The notes under the pieces were generated by a model. That model saw only the letters and a program-made list of their open reading frames with translations, ran no database searches and was not told the origin of the DNA. A DNA stretch of 49,032 nt from Symplocastrum torsivum CPER-KK1. Lineage in GTDB: Bacteria; Cyanobacteriota; Cyanobacteriia; Cyanobacteriales; Coleofasciculaceae. This document shows positions 41,655 through 49,032 of this stretch, piece by piece. The position numbers were made by a program, and so were the translations under genes. The stretch spans positions 1 to 49,032 of the forward strand of contig JAHHIF010000061.1 of NCBI GenBank assembly GCA_019358875.1, in the 5' to 3' direction. How positions within the stretch are numbered: the stretch's first letter is position 1; every line of letters starts with the position of its first letter.

Positions 41655-42713
41655 ATGAAGGTATTAGTAACAGGTTCAAGTGGATTAATTGGCTCCGAAG
41701 CCGTCGAATACTATGACAGTGAAGGTCATCAGGTCATGGGTGTGGATAACAATATGCGGGCTGAGTTTTTTGGTAGTCAGGGCGATACTTCATGGAACCT
41801 TGGTCGATTAAAAGGCATTACTAAAAATTTTGAACACCACAGTATCGACATCCGCGATCGCCAAAGTATTTTTGAGTTGTTTGAGGCTAATCCCTTCGAC
41901 TTAATTATCCACTGCGCCGCTCAACCCTCCCACGATAAAGCTTGTCAGATTCCGCTACTGGACTTTGAAGTGAATGCCTTAGGCACTGTAAATCTCCTGG
42001 AAGCAACTCGATTATTTTGTCCGGAAGCCGTTTTCATTCACATCAGTACCAACAAGGTTTATGGTGATGCTCCAAATGAAGTTCCACGCATTGAGTTAGA
42101 AAAGCGCTACGACTACGCTAATCCTGAGGACTATAACGGGATCTCTGAAGAGTGCAGGATTGACCGTTGTCTGCACTCTCTGTTTGGTGCATCTAAAACC
42201 GCTGGTGATGTTGTGGCACAAGAGTATGGTCGCTACTTCGGCATGAAGGTAGGAATCTTCCGAGGTGGTTGCCTAACTGGACCATCCCATTCGGGTGTTG
42301 AACTGCATGGTTTCCTTTCCTACCTAGTAAAAGTCGCTCTCACTGGCGGTACTTACAAAGTTTTTGGTTACAAAGGCAAGCAAGTGCGAGATAACATTCA
42401 CAGCTATGATGTGATCCAAGCTTTTGAAGCGTTTCGTCGCAATCCAAGACCGGGTGAAGTGTACAACTTAGGTGGGGGTCGTGACAACAGCGTGTCTATA
42501 TTGGAAGCCTTTGACTTAATCGAGAACCTCACAGGTCAGAAGGTAAATTGGGTCTACGTCGATCAGAACCGTATTGGCGATCATATCTGCTATATCTCAG
42601 ATCTGCGTAAGCTTAAGGAGCATTTTCCAGAGTGGGGAATTACTCGTAGCCTTACTGACATTTTCCAGGAAATAATTAAAGCAGAAAAAGAGCGTTATGC
42701 CACTACAGGATGA
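41655..42713 (+). CDS. NAD-dependent sugar epimerase (CDP-paratose 2-epimerase-like)
   Basis: 352 residues of the extended SDR family. It has the NAD motif VTGSSGLIGSE near residue 5, IIHCAAQPSHDKA near 85 and the Ser/Thr segment IHISTNKVYGD. At the catalytic YxxxK position it reads F177-GAS-K181, so the usual Tyr is Phe. Then comes GGCLTGPSHSGVELHGFLSYL, typical of CDP-tyvelose/paratose-type epimerases. It probably supplies an unusual nucleotide sugar to the cluster, if active. A good ribosome site, AGAGGAAG, precedes ATG 41655. It follows the terminator at 41459 and thus opens a new unit. Confidence 0.88.
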   Translation: MKVLVTGSSGLIGSEAVEYYDSEGHQVMGVDNNMRAEFFGSQGDTSWNLGRLKGITKNFEHHSIDIRDRQSIFELFEANPFDLIIHCAAQPSHDKACQIPLLDFEVNALGTVNLLEATRLFCPEAVFIHISTNKVYGDAPNEVPRIELEKRYDYANPEDYNGISEECRIDRCLHSLFGASKTAGDVVAQEYGRYFGMKVGIFRGGCLTGPSHSGVELHGFLSYLVKVALTGGTYKVFGYKGKQVRDNIHSYDVIQAFEAFRRNPRPGEVYNLGGGRDNSVSILEAFDLIENLTGQKVNWVYVDQNRIGDHICYISDLRKLKEHFPEWGITRSLTDIFQEIIKAEKERYATTG

Positions 42714-42831
42714 TTCTTCTAGAGATATCGCGTCTTTAGTGCTGAGCTAGGGATTTGGGGCAACTATACCTAGAGTTGCCTCTGCCAATTCCATCATCAA
42801 TACCACCGTCTAACTCAGGAGAAGGTACGTT

Positions 42832-44160
42832 ATGTTAGCGCCTCGTCAAGGTAAACAGTATGCCTCAGACAACGAGAGAGGTGGTAGCGATAAATTCATG
42901 GTGTTTGAACTCGATCATAGAGGACATCATCCAGGCTATGTTCAACATTTAGTTAAATATTGGTGCGAGCAGAAATTTTCCGGGCATTTAGATCTGCTCG
43001 TTTCACCAACATTCATGCAGCAACATACCAATATTGTAGATATCGCTTTAAATTCAACTCAGAAGAATATCGAATTTATTCCAATTAGTAGTAAAGAAGA
43101 AGCTGCACTTGTTGAAGGACCAAAATTAGCTGATTCATTTACAGGTCGTATCCAACGGGCGTTTCAGGAGTTGTATTTACTTCGTAAATATGCAATATCG
43201 CTAGGTACTACTCACTGCCTGATTATGTATCTCGATAGTATTCTATTACGGTTAGCTTTAGGAGCCAAGTTTCCTTGCCTATTTTCCAGTATTTACTTCA
43301 GACCGATATTTCATTATCGCGATTTTGCCAATTATGTACCTGCTGGAAAAGAAGGTGTTTGGCAATGGCGTGATAAATTTTGTTTACCCCGTCTCTTAAA
43401 CAATCCACAGCTTCAAACTGTTTTCTGCCTTGATCCTTTTGCTGTAGAACAGCTTGATAAATTTCAGAGCAAGGCACAAATGGTCTACTTGCCAGATCCA
43501 GTGCAAATATACAATGACTCAGAGACTCAACTAGAAAAAATAAAAAATAGTTTAGGTATTGAGCCTGACAGACAAGTATTTCTCTTTTTTGGGGTACTGA
43601 CTGAACGGAAAGGTATTCATCAGCTCCTAGATGCTATTAATCTTTTACAACCTAATCTTGCTCAAAAACTTTGCCTTTTATTGATAGGACCGTTTGAGCT
43701 TAACGCCCAAGAACAAATAAAGAGGCGTATTGCAGAGATTTCCCAATCCTTACCGATTCAAATTATTGGTCGTCATGAATTTGTCACCGATCAAGCAATA
43801 CAGCCCTACTTCCAAATAGCAGATGTTATACTTGCTCCCTACCAGCGTCATATTGGAATGAGTGCTATCTTGGTGCGTGCTGCTGCCGCACAAAAGCCAG
43901 TTTTATCTTCAGATTTTGGACTGATGGGAGAAGTAACTCGTCGATATGGACTGGGTCTAACAGTAGATTCGAGCGTACCTAGTGAAATTACCAAAGGTTT
44001 ACAGAGTTTCCTCCTTGAACCTCCACGCAAGTTGTACGATCAAGAAAAGATGAAACGATTTGCAGAGCAAAATCAAGCGAAAAAATTTGCAAGTGTAATT
44101 TTCCAGAACCTACAACCTAGCTATTTTTCAGGAAATCCTTATACTAATACTCTTAATTAA
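42832..44160 (+). CDS. Glycosyltransferase (GT4-like)
   Basis: 442 residues. It starts with about 20 polar residues and then FMVFELDHRGHHPGYVQHLVKYW, a His-rich loop found in a GT-B group of cyanobacteria. The donor domain has FLFFGVLTERKGIHQLLDAI, LLIGPFEL, VILAPYQRHIGMSAILVRAAAAQKPVLSSDFGLMGE. The E-X7-E acids of GT4 are only partly recognisable (the first position is Gly-Met), so donor preference may differ. A hairpin, GGCAACT/AGTTGCC, lies in its leader at 42759-42780. The next gene follows after 8 nt. Confidence 0.8.
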   Translation: MLAPRQGKQYASDNERGGSDKFMVFELDHRGHHPGYVQHLVKYWCEQKFSGHLDLLVSPTFMQQHTNIVDIALNSTQKNIEFIPISSKEEAALVEGPKLADSFTGRIQRAFQELYLLRKYAISLGTTHCLIMYLDSILLRLALGAKFPCLFSSIYFRPIFHYRDFANYVPAGKEGVWQWRDKFCLPRLLNNPQLQTVFCLDPFAVEQLDKFQSKAQMVYLPDPVQIYNDSETQLEKIKNSLGIEPDRQVFLFFGVLTERKGIHQLLDAINLLQPNLAQKLCLLLIGPFELNAQEQIKRRIAEISQSLPIQIIGRHEFVTDQAIQPYFQIADVILAPYQRHIGMSAILVRAAAAQKPVLSSDFGLMGEVTRRYGLGLTVDSSVPSEITKGLQSFLLEPPRKLYDQEKMKRFAEQNQAKKFASVIFQNLQPSYFSGNPYTNTLN

Positions 44161-44168
44161 TTAAAACT

Positions 44169-45323
44169 ATGAAAATCTTATTTTTGACAACGATTCTTCT
44201 TAGTAAAAAACGCAACGGCAGTGAAGTTGCAACCCAATGTTTTATTGATGCTTTTAGAGCGAATGGACATCAAGTTTCAGTTGTCGGATACCTTCGCAAG
44301 GGTGATTCTATAGAACATACCGATCCAGATATCGTCGTGGTTTCTGAACGCTATACTGAGACGAAAACTGCAAAGCTTTATACACTTTATTGGATTTTAT
44401 GGAGCTTCCTTAAGCAGCTTCCTTATTCATCGGTGAAATATTGTTCAAACAACTATATAAGAACTGTAAAAAACCTTCTATTAAGTCAAAGCTATGATAT
44501 TGCAGTCATAGATCATCCTCAGTTATTTTGGCTTGAAAATCTTATTGAAAGTATAGATAAAAAAATAACTATTTCTCATAATCTTGAACATGAGCTTTAT
44601 CAAGAAACAGCTAGGAAGACAAATAGCTTTCTATTAAAGTCAATTTACAGACGAGAAGCGCTCTTGATAAAATCTCAGGAAGATAGGTTAGTCACTAGAG
44701 TTAATCAAGTTTGGACGGTTACGGAAAATGATGCTAAGTATTGCTCTAGCCTTGCAGGTGCAGCTAGAGCAATAGCATTTACTCTGCCTCCTGCTTCGGA
44801 AAAGTTACTAAATAAGCCTCTAAGAAAAAACTTTGATATTGGTATTCTAGGCAGCTGGACATGGAGAGCGAATGAAGAAGCACTAAAATGGTTTCTCGAA
44901 TCCATTTATCCTAAAATACCAAATAGTCTGTCAATCCATATTGCTGGGAAGGGGGCTGATTGGTTAACTGGAAAATACCAAAATGTTCATTATCGAGGTA
45001 TTGTGCCTGATGCACAGGAATTCATGGCTCAAGCAAAAGTTGTAGCTATTCCTACCCTTAGCGGTGGTGGTATACAGATCAAGACGCTAGATGCGATCGC
45101 CTCAGGGTCGTTAATTGTGGCAACTCCTGTGGCTGTGCGTGGAATTTTCGATCCCCCACAAACAGTGCAAGTAGCTGAACACCCAGAGGATTTCGCTAAA
45201 CTTCTAGTCTCAGCAATTGCTTCTCCAGATGTACCGCAAGCCTTTAAAGAGGCACGGGACTGGTATCAGGCTCGGCGAGATAAATTTATTTGTGATGTAG
45301 CTCGTGCAATTCACGAGTTGTGA
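44169..45323 (+). CDS. Glycosyltransferase (GT4/GT1-like)
   Basis: 384 residues. N-terminal domain: LFLTTILLSKKRNGSEVATQCFIDAFRANGHQ. Donor domain: DIGILGSWTWRANEEALKWFLE, IHIAGKGADWLTG and VVAIPTLSGGGIQIKTLDAIASGSLIVATPVAVRGI, the usual nucleotide-binding region. It resembles the GT group that ends VRGI-F/L-D and is found in polysaccharide clusters. It is 8 nt behind the previous gene, so both are co-transcribed. The gene is markedly AT-rich until about 45080, where a HIP1 site reappears. Confidence 0.85.
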   Translation: MKILFLTTILLSKKRNGSEVATQCFIDAFRANGHQVSVVGYLRKGDSIEHTDPDIVVVSERYTETKTAKLYTLYWILWSFLKQLPYSSVKYCSNNYIRTVKNLLLSQSYDIAVIDHPQLFWLENLIESIDKKITISHNLEHELYQETARKTNSFLLKSIYRREALLIKSQEDRLVTRVNQVWTVTENDAKYCSSLAGAARAIAFTLPPASEKLLNKPLRKNFDIGILGSWTWRANEEALKWFLESIYPKIPNSLSIHIAGKGADWLTGKYQNVHYRGIVPDAQEFMAQAKVVAIPTLSGGGIQIKTLDAIASGSLIVATPVAVRGIFDPPQTVQVAEHPEDFAKLLVSAIASPDVPQAFKEARDWYQARRDKFICDVARAIHEL

Positions 45324-45595
45324 GTTATTAAAGACGCACTACAACATAGAAACATTAAGGTGCCAATAATGGCAAAGGGTAAGCTAATACACGGCTGATG
45401 TCATTCTCAGGATGTTATTAAATCCTCAATATCTAGCACTCGTCTAAATGCATAAATCAGGAAGAAGGGTGTTTTGTTGAGTTATTGAGAAACTGCTGCT
45501 TGTGGCAGGGTTATATTAGTGTAACCCCAAGTTGATTTGAGGGCTAATGTAGTGGATAGGATTAAATTACTATATTTATTACTTAAGTGGCGGCA

Positions 45596-46366
45596 ATGAA
45601 AAACTTTGATGATGTAATTCTCTTACAAACGCGGTTTCATAAAGTAACAGTAACTGAACTAATAGAATATGTAGTAGAAGCAGCAAAATGTGAAAAGAAG
45701 ACAGTTGTGGGCAATGTGAATGTCCGGGCTATGAACTTTGCTTCTGAGTTTTCTTGGTACCGAGATTTCTTAAACAACGCTGATCTAGTATTTTGTGATG
45801 GATTCGGCGTTTTATTGGGTGCAAAGTTACAAGGATACCCTCTACAATCCGTACATCGGATGACATGCCCTGATTACATAGAGGACTTAGCACTAGCCTG
45901 TGAAAAGCAAGATGTCTCTATATTTCTGCTTGCAGGAAAACCCGGAGTAGTAGACCAAGCAATTGCCAAGTTAATAGCGATCGCGCCTAATTTAAGAATA
46001 CAAGGACATCATGGACATTTTGATAAATCTGGGGAGGAAAACAATTCTGTTATTGAAAAAATTAATGAATTCAACCCAGGAGTTTTGTATGTAGGATTTG
46101 GCATGCCACTACAAGAACGTTGGATTTTGGACAATATAGATCGAATAGGAGCTCACGTATTTTTACCTCTAGGTGCGTGTCTTGATTTCTATACAGGTAA
46201 TGTATATCGAGGACCGCGTTGGATGACTAACCGGGGACTAGAATGGATAACCCGGTTTTTTACAGAACCACAACGCTTATGGGAGCGCTATATTATCGGA
46301 AATCCATTATTCTTCTATCGTCTTCTCAGACAGCAGATTAAACAAGGGGAAAGAACTAAGGTTTAA
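45596..46366 (+). CDS. WecG/TagA/CpsF-family glycosyltransferase (GT26)
   Basis: 256 residues from ATG 45596; a GTG at 45587 would add three. Family segments: NVNVRAMNFASE, the catalytic Asp region ADLVFCDGFGVLLGAKLQG, FLLAGKPGVVDQAIAKL, VLYVGFGMPLQERWILDN and the C-terminal arm GLEWITRFFTEPQRLWERYI. These enzymes transfer ManNAc-type sugars to lipid-linked acceptors at the membrane surface. It sits alone after a 270-bp gap in which I see no gene or strong hairpin. Confidence 0.92.
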   Translation: MKNFDDVILLQTRFHKVTVTELIEYVVEAAKCEKKTVVGNVNVRAMNFASEFSWYRDFLNNADLVFCDGFGVLLGAKLQGYPLQSVHRMTCPDYIEDLALACEKQDVSIFLLAGKPGVVDQAIAKLIAIAPNLRIQGHHGHFDKSGEENNSVIEKINEFNPGVLYVGFGMPLQERWILDNIDRIGAHVFLPLGACLDFYTGNVYRGPRWMTNRGLEWITRFFTEPQRLWERYIIGNPLFFYRLLRQQIKQGERTKV

Positions 46367-46564
46367 TCCACAATCGGTTAAATAAAACTTTCTCTGTAAG
46401 GGGACTTCCTCAAACTTAAAACAGAAATAGTAGAAATTTCCACGGCTCTACCTAATTGTAAATGGTAATAGAAGCTGAAAAAGAACCATTTAAAGGATCT
46501 GTTATTGCGTACAATTAATTCTCTTGTAATTCTCTCACTCACACGTCACCTGAATAGTGTCACT

Positions 46565-46690
46565 ATGAGGAATCAATTTAATATACTGCTGTTGACTGCA
46601 ACTATCACGCCTCCTAGTGGAGTTCCCACCCTCGTACGAACCGAGCCGCAAGTTCGCTTTCAAGATTATAAGAAAGCGCTCAGGTTTTAA
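46565..46690 (+). pseudogene. N-terminal remnant of a polysaccharide biosynthesis gene
   Basis: 41 codons from ATG 46565 read FNILLLTATITPPSGVPTLV then RTEPQVRFQDYKKALRF and stop. This matches, as I recall it, the N terminus of capsular-polysaccharide/glycosyltransferase-like proteins that continue for another 250 residues or more (pattern LLLTATITPP, RTDP, RLQDY, ALKFYL). Here the frame ends exactly where the next helix should continue, and nothing similar follows. The MITE begins 45 nt downstream. I read it as a truncated gene. Confidence 0.5.
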
Positions 46691-46735
46691 GATAGCATCA
46701 ACTGTCGCTTTCAGCATACTTTTAAAAAAAAATGA

Positions 46736-46887
46736 GGCTCTTCAGTACTTAGTATGCAAAATCAGCCAAAAAGCCTTACGGGGCAAGGCTCATAGCCTAA
46801 AAAAATATTTACTTCCTGAAAATCCTTGCCCCGTAAGGCTTAGAGATTTTCCATATTGGATTTTTGCATAACAGGTACTGAAGAGCC
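46736..46887. mobile_element. 152-bp MITE with 8-bp target duplication
   Basis: Terminal inverted repeats GGCTCTTCAGTAC (46736-46748) and GTACTGAAGAGCC (46875-46887) are perfect over 13 bp and extend imperfectly (TATGCAAAA in both arms). Inner arms AGCCTTACGGGGCAAGG (46772-46788) and its complement (46824-46840) pair over 17 bp. Directly outside both ends stands AAAAATGA (46728-46735 and 46888-46895), an 8-bp duplication. No open frame inside. GG-initial ends and an 8-bp duplication fit mobilisation by an ISL3-type transposase, which is inference. Confidence 0.88.
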
Positions 46888-46891
46888 AAAA

Positions 46892-48892
46892 ATGAAAATC
46901 ATAAGACGTAAAAAATATAAATTTATTTTAGTTATCTGTTTTTTTGCATTAGTTTTTGGTCTGCAATTTGTTCATTATAGAAGTTGGGGTGAGCCATTCC
47001 ATTCTCTAAATTGGACTGATAAAACGTTTAACTCTAAGGGAATTACGGGTGCCCAAATTAACGAAAGCAAAATTCAGCAAGTCATCCATGTTGATATTAA
47101 TAATCCTTCCGCATCCGATAAAAATCCAGGCTTAAACGAAAAGCCGTTAAAAACTTTTGGCGCTGCGCTTGAAGAGGCAAAGCAGTATTTAAAAAAAGGC
47201 AAGGGAATTAAAATTCTAGTCCACCCTGGTGTATATCGAGAAGGAGAATTTGTCATTAATGGTAAAGCCCTTGGCTCAAAAGCTAAAGATGCCCTGCTGG
47301 TTATTGAAGGTGCAGAAAAAGGAAAGGTAATCTTAAGCGGTTCTGACCTTTGGAAACCCGATACATGGAAGCCTGTTAAAGACAAAACAGGTAAGGTTCT
47401 TTACTACGAACATAACTGGCTCTATGACTTCGGCAATCGCGGCGGGGCTTGGGGCAAATATGGTCCTAAACAGGTCATCGCCCACCGGAGTGAGATGGTT
47501 TTTCTTAACGAACAGCCTCTAAAGCAAATCTTGCTGGAGAAGTACAACTATACCTGGCCGGATAGCTGGGGAGGGAGGGGCAATCATGAATACATGGGCT
47601 TAGATGAGCCGAAATATGTCTTGAAACCTGGCAGCTTCGGAGTAGTCGAGTTAGACGAGAACGGCAACAAAATCTATATCCGTCCTAAGGATGGTCTTGA
47701 CTTTGCCAAAGCGACGGTGGAAGTGGCTAACAAGAGATTTCTACTACGATTCTTTCATATGGAAAATGTGGTACTCCGAAATCTAACCTTTCAGCACAGC
47801 AATGGAGAGATCGAAGTTGATGCAGCAGTTATGTTCGGTCCCTGGTATGGTAAAAATGAGTTCCGAGGTAACAATATTCTCATTGAAGACTGTAATTTTC
47901 TCTGGAACAACGCTAGAGGTCTGAGTTTACTAAATACAAAAAACGTTACCCTTTACCGAAATACTGCGAACTACAACGGTTTTATGGGAATAGGAGTTCA
48001 TCTACTCATAAACACAATCTGGGAAAACAACGAAACTAGCTTTAACAATTGGCGTGGCTACATGGGGGATTTCGTGAGCTGGGCAATTGGAGGAGCCAAA
48101 ATCCACCACACCCGGAACGGGATATTTCGAGGTCACCAGTCTATTGGCAATATGACAAGGGGATTATGGTTTGACATTGCCAATAGAAATATTCTCATTG
48201 AAAATCTCACAGCAATCCATAATATTTGCGGTTTATTTTTGGAGATTTCACCAGGTCCATTCTTGGTACGTAAAGCCCTGGTGGCTGACGACAACAAGGT
48301 GAATTTTTTAATTTCCAATGCAACGAACATCATTTTTGAAAACTCGATCATCCATGGAGTCAATGGAAGCAATCCGGTCGAGTTTACCTCGGCTAAGTCA
48401 CGCACTTTCACTGACGAAATTGGCGAGATACTAGGCGATAATGACGGTGCGAAAACTCCCATCTTCCTGGGAGCGACACGGTTTGAAAATAATATCATCA
48501 TTGCGGGTGCCTCGAACCAAGCCTTGATTGTCCAAGATACCGGAGACCCACGAGTCTACCGCGAGTTTCTTGAACGAGGATATGCTGGCTCGGATAACGT
48601 TTACTGGGCTCCTGAGAAAAAAGTCTTTGGCTTAGGCTTTAAGAGAAATAGGATGACCGATATCCAAGGTTGGGCTAATGTTACGGAAGAAGCTAATTAT
48701 CAATGGATAGATCCTCAGTTTGTAGATCCGGACAATTACGATTTCCGTCTTCAGGAAAGTAGTCCTTTGAAAGATCGAGAGGACAGTTTGCAAGGACGAA
48801 AGCTTAGCTCTGCTAAGGTTCAGGAACTGAGGAATTACTTGGATTTTGTTGGTTATGAGCGTAAAAAAACAAGCGAGGTAGTGAATGAATAA
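46892..48892 (+). CDS. Exported right-handed beta-helix protein
   Basis: 666 residues from ATG 46892; a TTG at 46856 lies inside the MITE. A basic start and one hydrophobic helix (FILVICFFALVFGLQF, residues 9-24) anchor or export it. From residue 60 it is a pectate-lyase-like parallel beta-helix: VDINNPSASDKNPGLNEKPLKTF, KILVHPGVYREG, repeated NVVLRNLTF, NILIEDCNFLWNNA, NVTLYRNTANYN and NRNILIENLTAIHNI turns. Such proteins cleave, epimerise or deacetylate uronate-containing polymers; the reaction cannot be fixed here. The start codon lies within the MITE target duplication (46888-46895), so transcription must read through or start inside the element. Confidence 0.88.
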   Translation: MKIIRRKKYKFILVICFFALVFGLQFVHYRSWGEPFHSLNWTDKTFNSKGITGAQINESKIQQVIHVDINNPSASDKNPGLNEKPLKTFGAALEEAKQYLKKGKGIKILVHPGVYREGEFVINGKALGSKAKDALLVIEGAEKGKVILSGSDLWKPDTWKPVKDKTGKVLYYEHNWLYDFGNRGGAWGKYGPKQVIAHRSEMVFLNEQPLKQILLEKYNYTWPDSWGGRGNHEYMGLDEPKYVLKPGSFGVVELDENGNKIYIRPKDGLDFAKATVEVANKRFLLRFFHMENVVLRNLTFQHSNGEIEVDAAVMFGPWYGKNEFRGNNILIEDCNFLWNNARGLSLLNTKNVTLYRNTANYNGFMGIGVHLLINTIWENNETSFNNWRGYMGDFVSWAIGGAKIHHTRNGIFRGHQSIGNMTRGLWFDIANRNILIENLTAIHNICGLFLEISPGPFLVRKALVADDNKVNFLISNATNIIFENSIIHGVNGSNPVEFTSAKSRTFTDEIGEILGDNDGAKTPIFLGATRFENNIIIAGASNQALIVQDTGDPRVYREFLERGYAGSDNVYWAPEKKVFGLGFKRNRMTDIQGWANVTEEANYQWIDPQFVDPDNYDFRLQESSPLKDREDSLQGRKLSSAKVQELRNYLDFVGYERKKTSEVVNE

Positions 48893-48926
48893 TCTCAGAT
48901 ATTCCCTATAGAACCCATTTGAGATC

Positions 48927-49032
48927 TTAAGAAGAGGCTGAAAGCCTTTTAATCATTAGCCTAATGAAGCAAAGGTTGATTTTGGTTGTGGCATTGGCTA
49001 GGGTTCGCTCAAAGTTCTTAACGAGGATCTGG
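48927..49032 (-). CDS. Transposase, C-terminal part (runs off the right edge)
   Basis: On the minus strand the window's last 106 bases encode the end of an insertion-sequence transposase: QILVKNFERTLANATTKINL then CFIRLMIKRLSASS and TAA (48927-48929). This is the usual C terminus of IS5-type DDE transposases in cyanobacteria. The catalytic acids and the rest of the gene lie beyond the window, so completeness cannot be judged. Confidence 0.75.
   Translation of the reverse strand, partial: QILVKNFERTLANATTKINLCFIRLMIKRLSASS

Noticed and set aside
1..49032. CRISPR arrays, rRNA and tRNA genes
   Set aside because: No regularly spaced identical repeats of CRISPR type and no recognisable rRNA or tRNA cloverleaf sequences were seen on either strand.

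Overview
The window is chromosomal DNA of a cyanobacterium, probably a multicellular one. This rests on psaM (photosystem I subunit XII) at 22446, psbK (photosystem II) beside tgt at 25737-27071, roughly forty copies of the cyanobacterial HIP1 octamer GCGATCGC in the first 28.6 kb, heptameric STRR repeats, and part of a cyanobacterial-type contractile injection system. I saw no rRNA, tRNA or CRISPR array.

Layout. (1) 1-1038: a LuxR-type remnant, a palindromic repeat and a PIN toxin/antitoxin pair whose antitoxin gene runs into the repeat. (2) 1105-9106: a complete nit1-type (MSMEG_0572/Sll0783) nitrogen-starvation cluster: flavin oxidoreductase, Sll0783-like protein, nitrilase, NTF2/DUF1348 protein, radical SAM protein, N-acetyltransferase, AIR-synthase-like protein, glycosyltransferase and MSMEG_0570-like protein. 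Two near-identical ~145-bp promoter regions, each with a textbook NtcA site and correctly spaced -10 box, drive the first gene and the remaining eight. (3) 9207-9947: an orphan DevA-type ABC ATPase. (4) 10243-17275: an extracellular contractile injection system (eCIS) sub-operon: small baseplate-type protein, inner tube, a 1075-residue disordered protein, Afp7-type tube/baseplate protein lacking LysM, VgrG spike and PAAR tip. Sheath, gp25, baseplate J and AAA ATPase are not in the window. (5) 17350-21168: an iron module (Ftr1 permease, ferritin-like protein, HhH lipoprotein, multicopper oxidase), with similar palindromes upstream of three of the four genes, then TerC. (6) 22446-29352: housekeeping genes (psaM, membrane protein, TPR protein, GST, psbK, tgt, cobS, PPC-domain protein). 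(7) 29490-48892: an exopolysaccharide cluster: priming sugar transferase, Wzc-like tyrosine autokinase, ABC flippase, six glycosyltransferases, O-antigen ligase, epimerase, WecG-type transferase and a secreted beta-helix protein. (8) The right edge holds the 3' end of a transposase gene.

How the parts work together. The nit1 genes are tightly overlapped and look co-expressed under nitrogen limitation through NtcA. The iron module combines ferroxidase, permease, a periplasmic iron-handling lipoprotein and storage, probably under one Fur-like regulator. The exopolysaccharide cluster contains every step from priming to polymerisation, export and modification. It bears marks of high turnover: a 13.2-kb stretch with no HIP1 site, two glycosyltransferase remnants, and a 152-bp MITE whose 8-bp target duplication supplies the start codon of the beta-helix gene.

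The most interesting items are the duplicated NtcA promoter, the eCIS disordered protein that shares its C-terminal tail with the small protein upstream of the tube gene, the STRR repeats that form two nit1 start codons, and the start-codon MITE.
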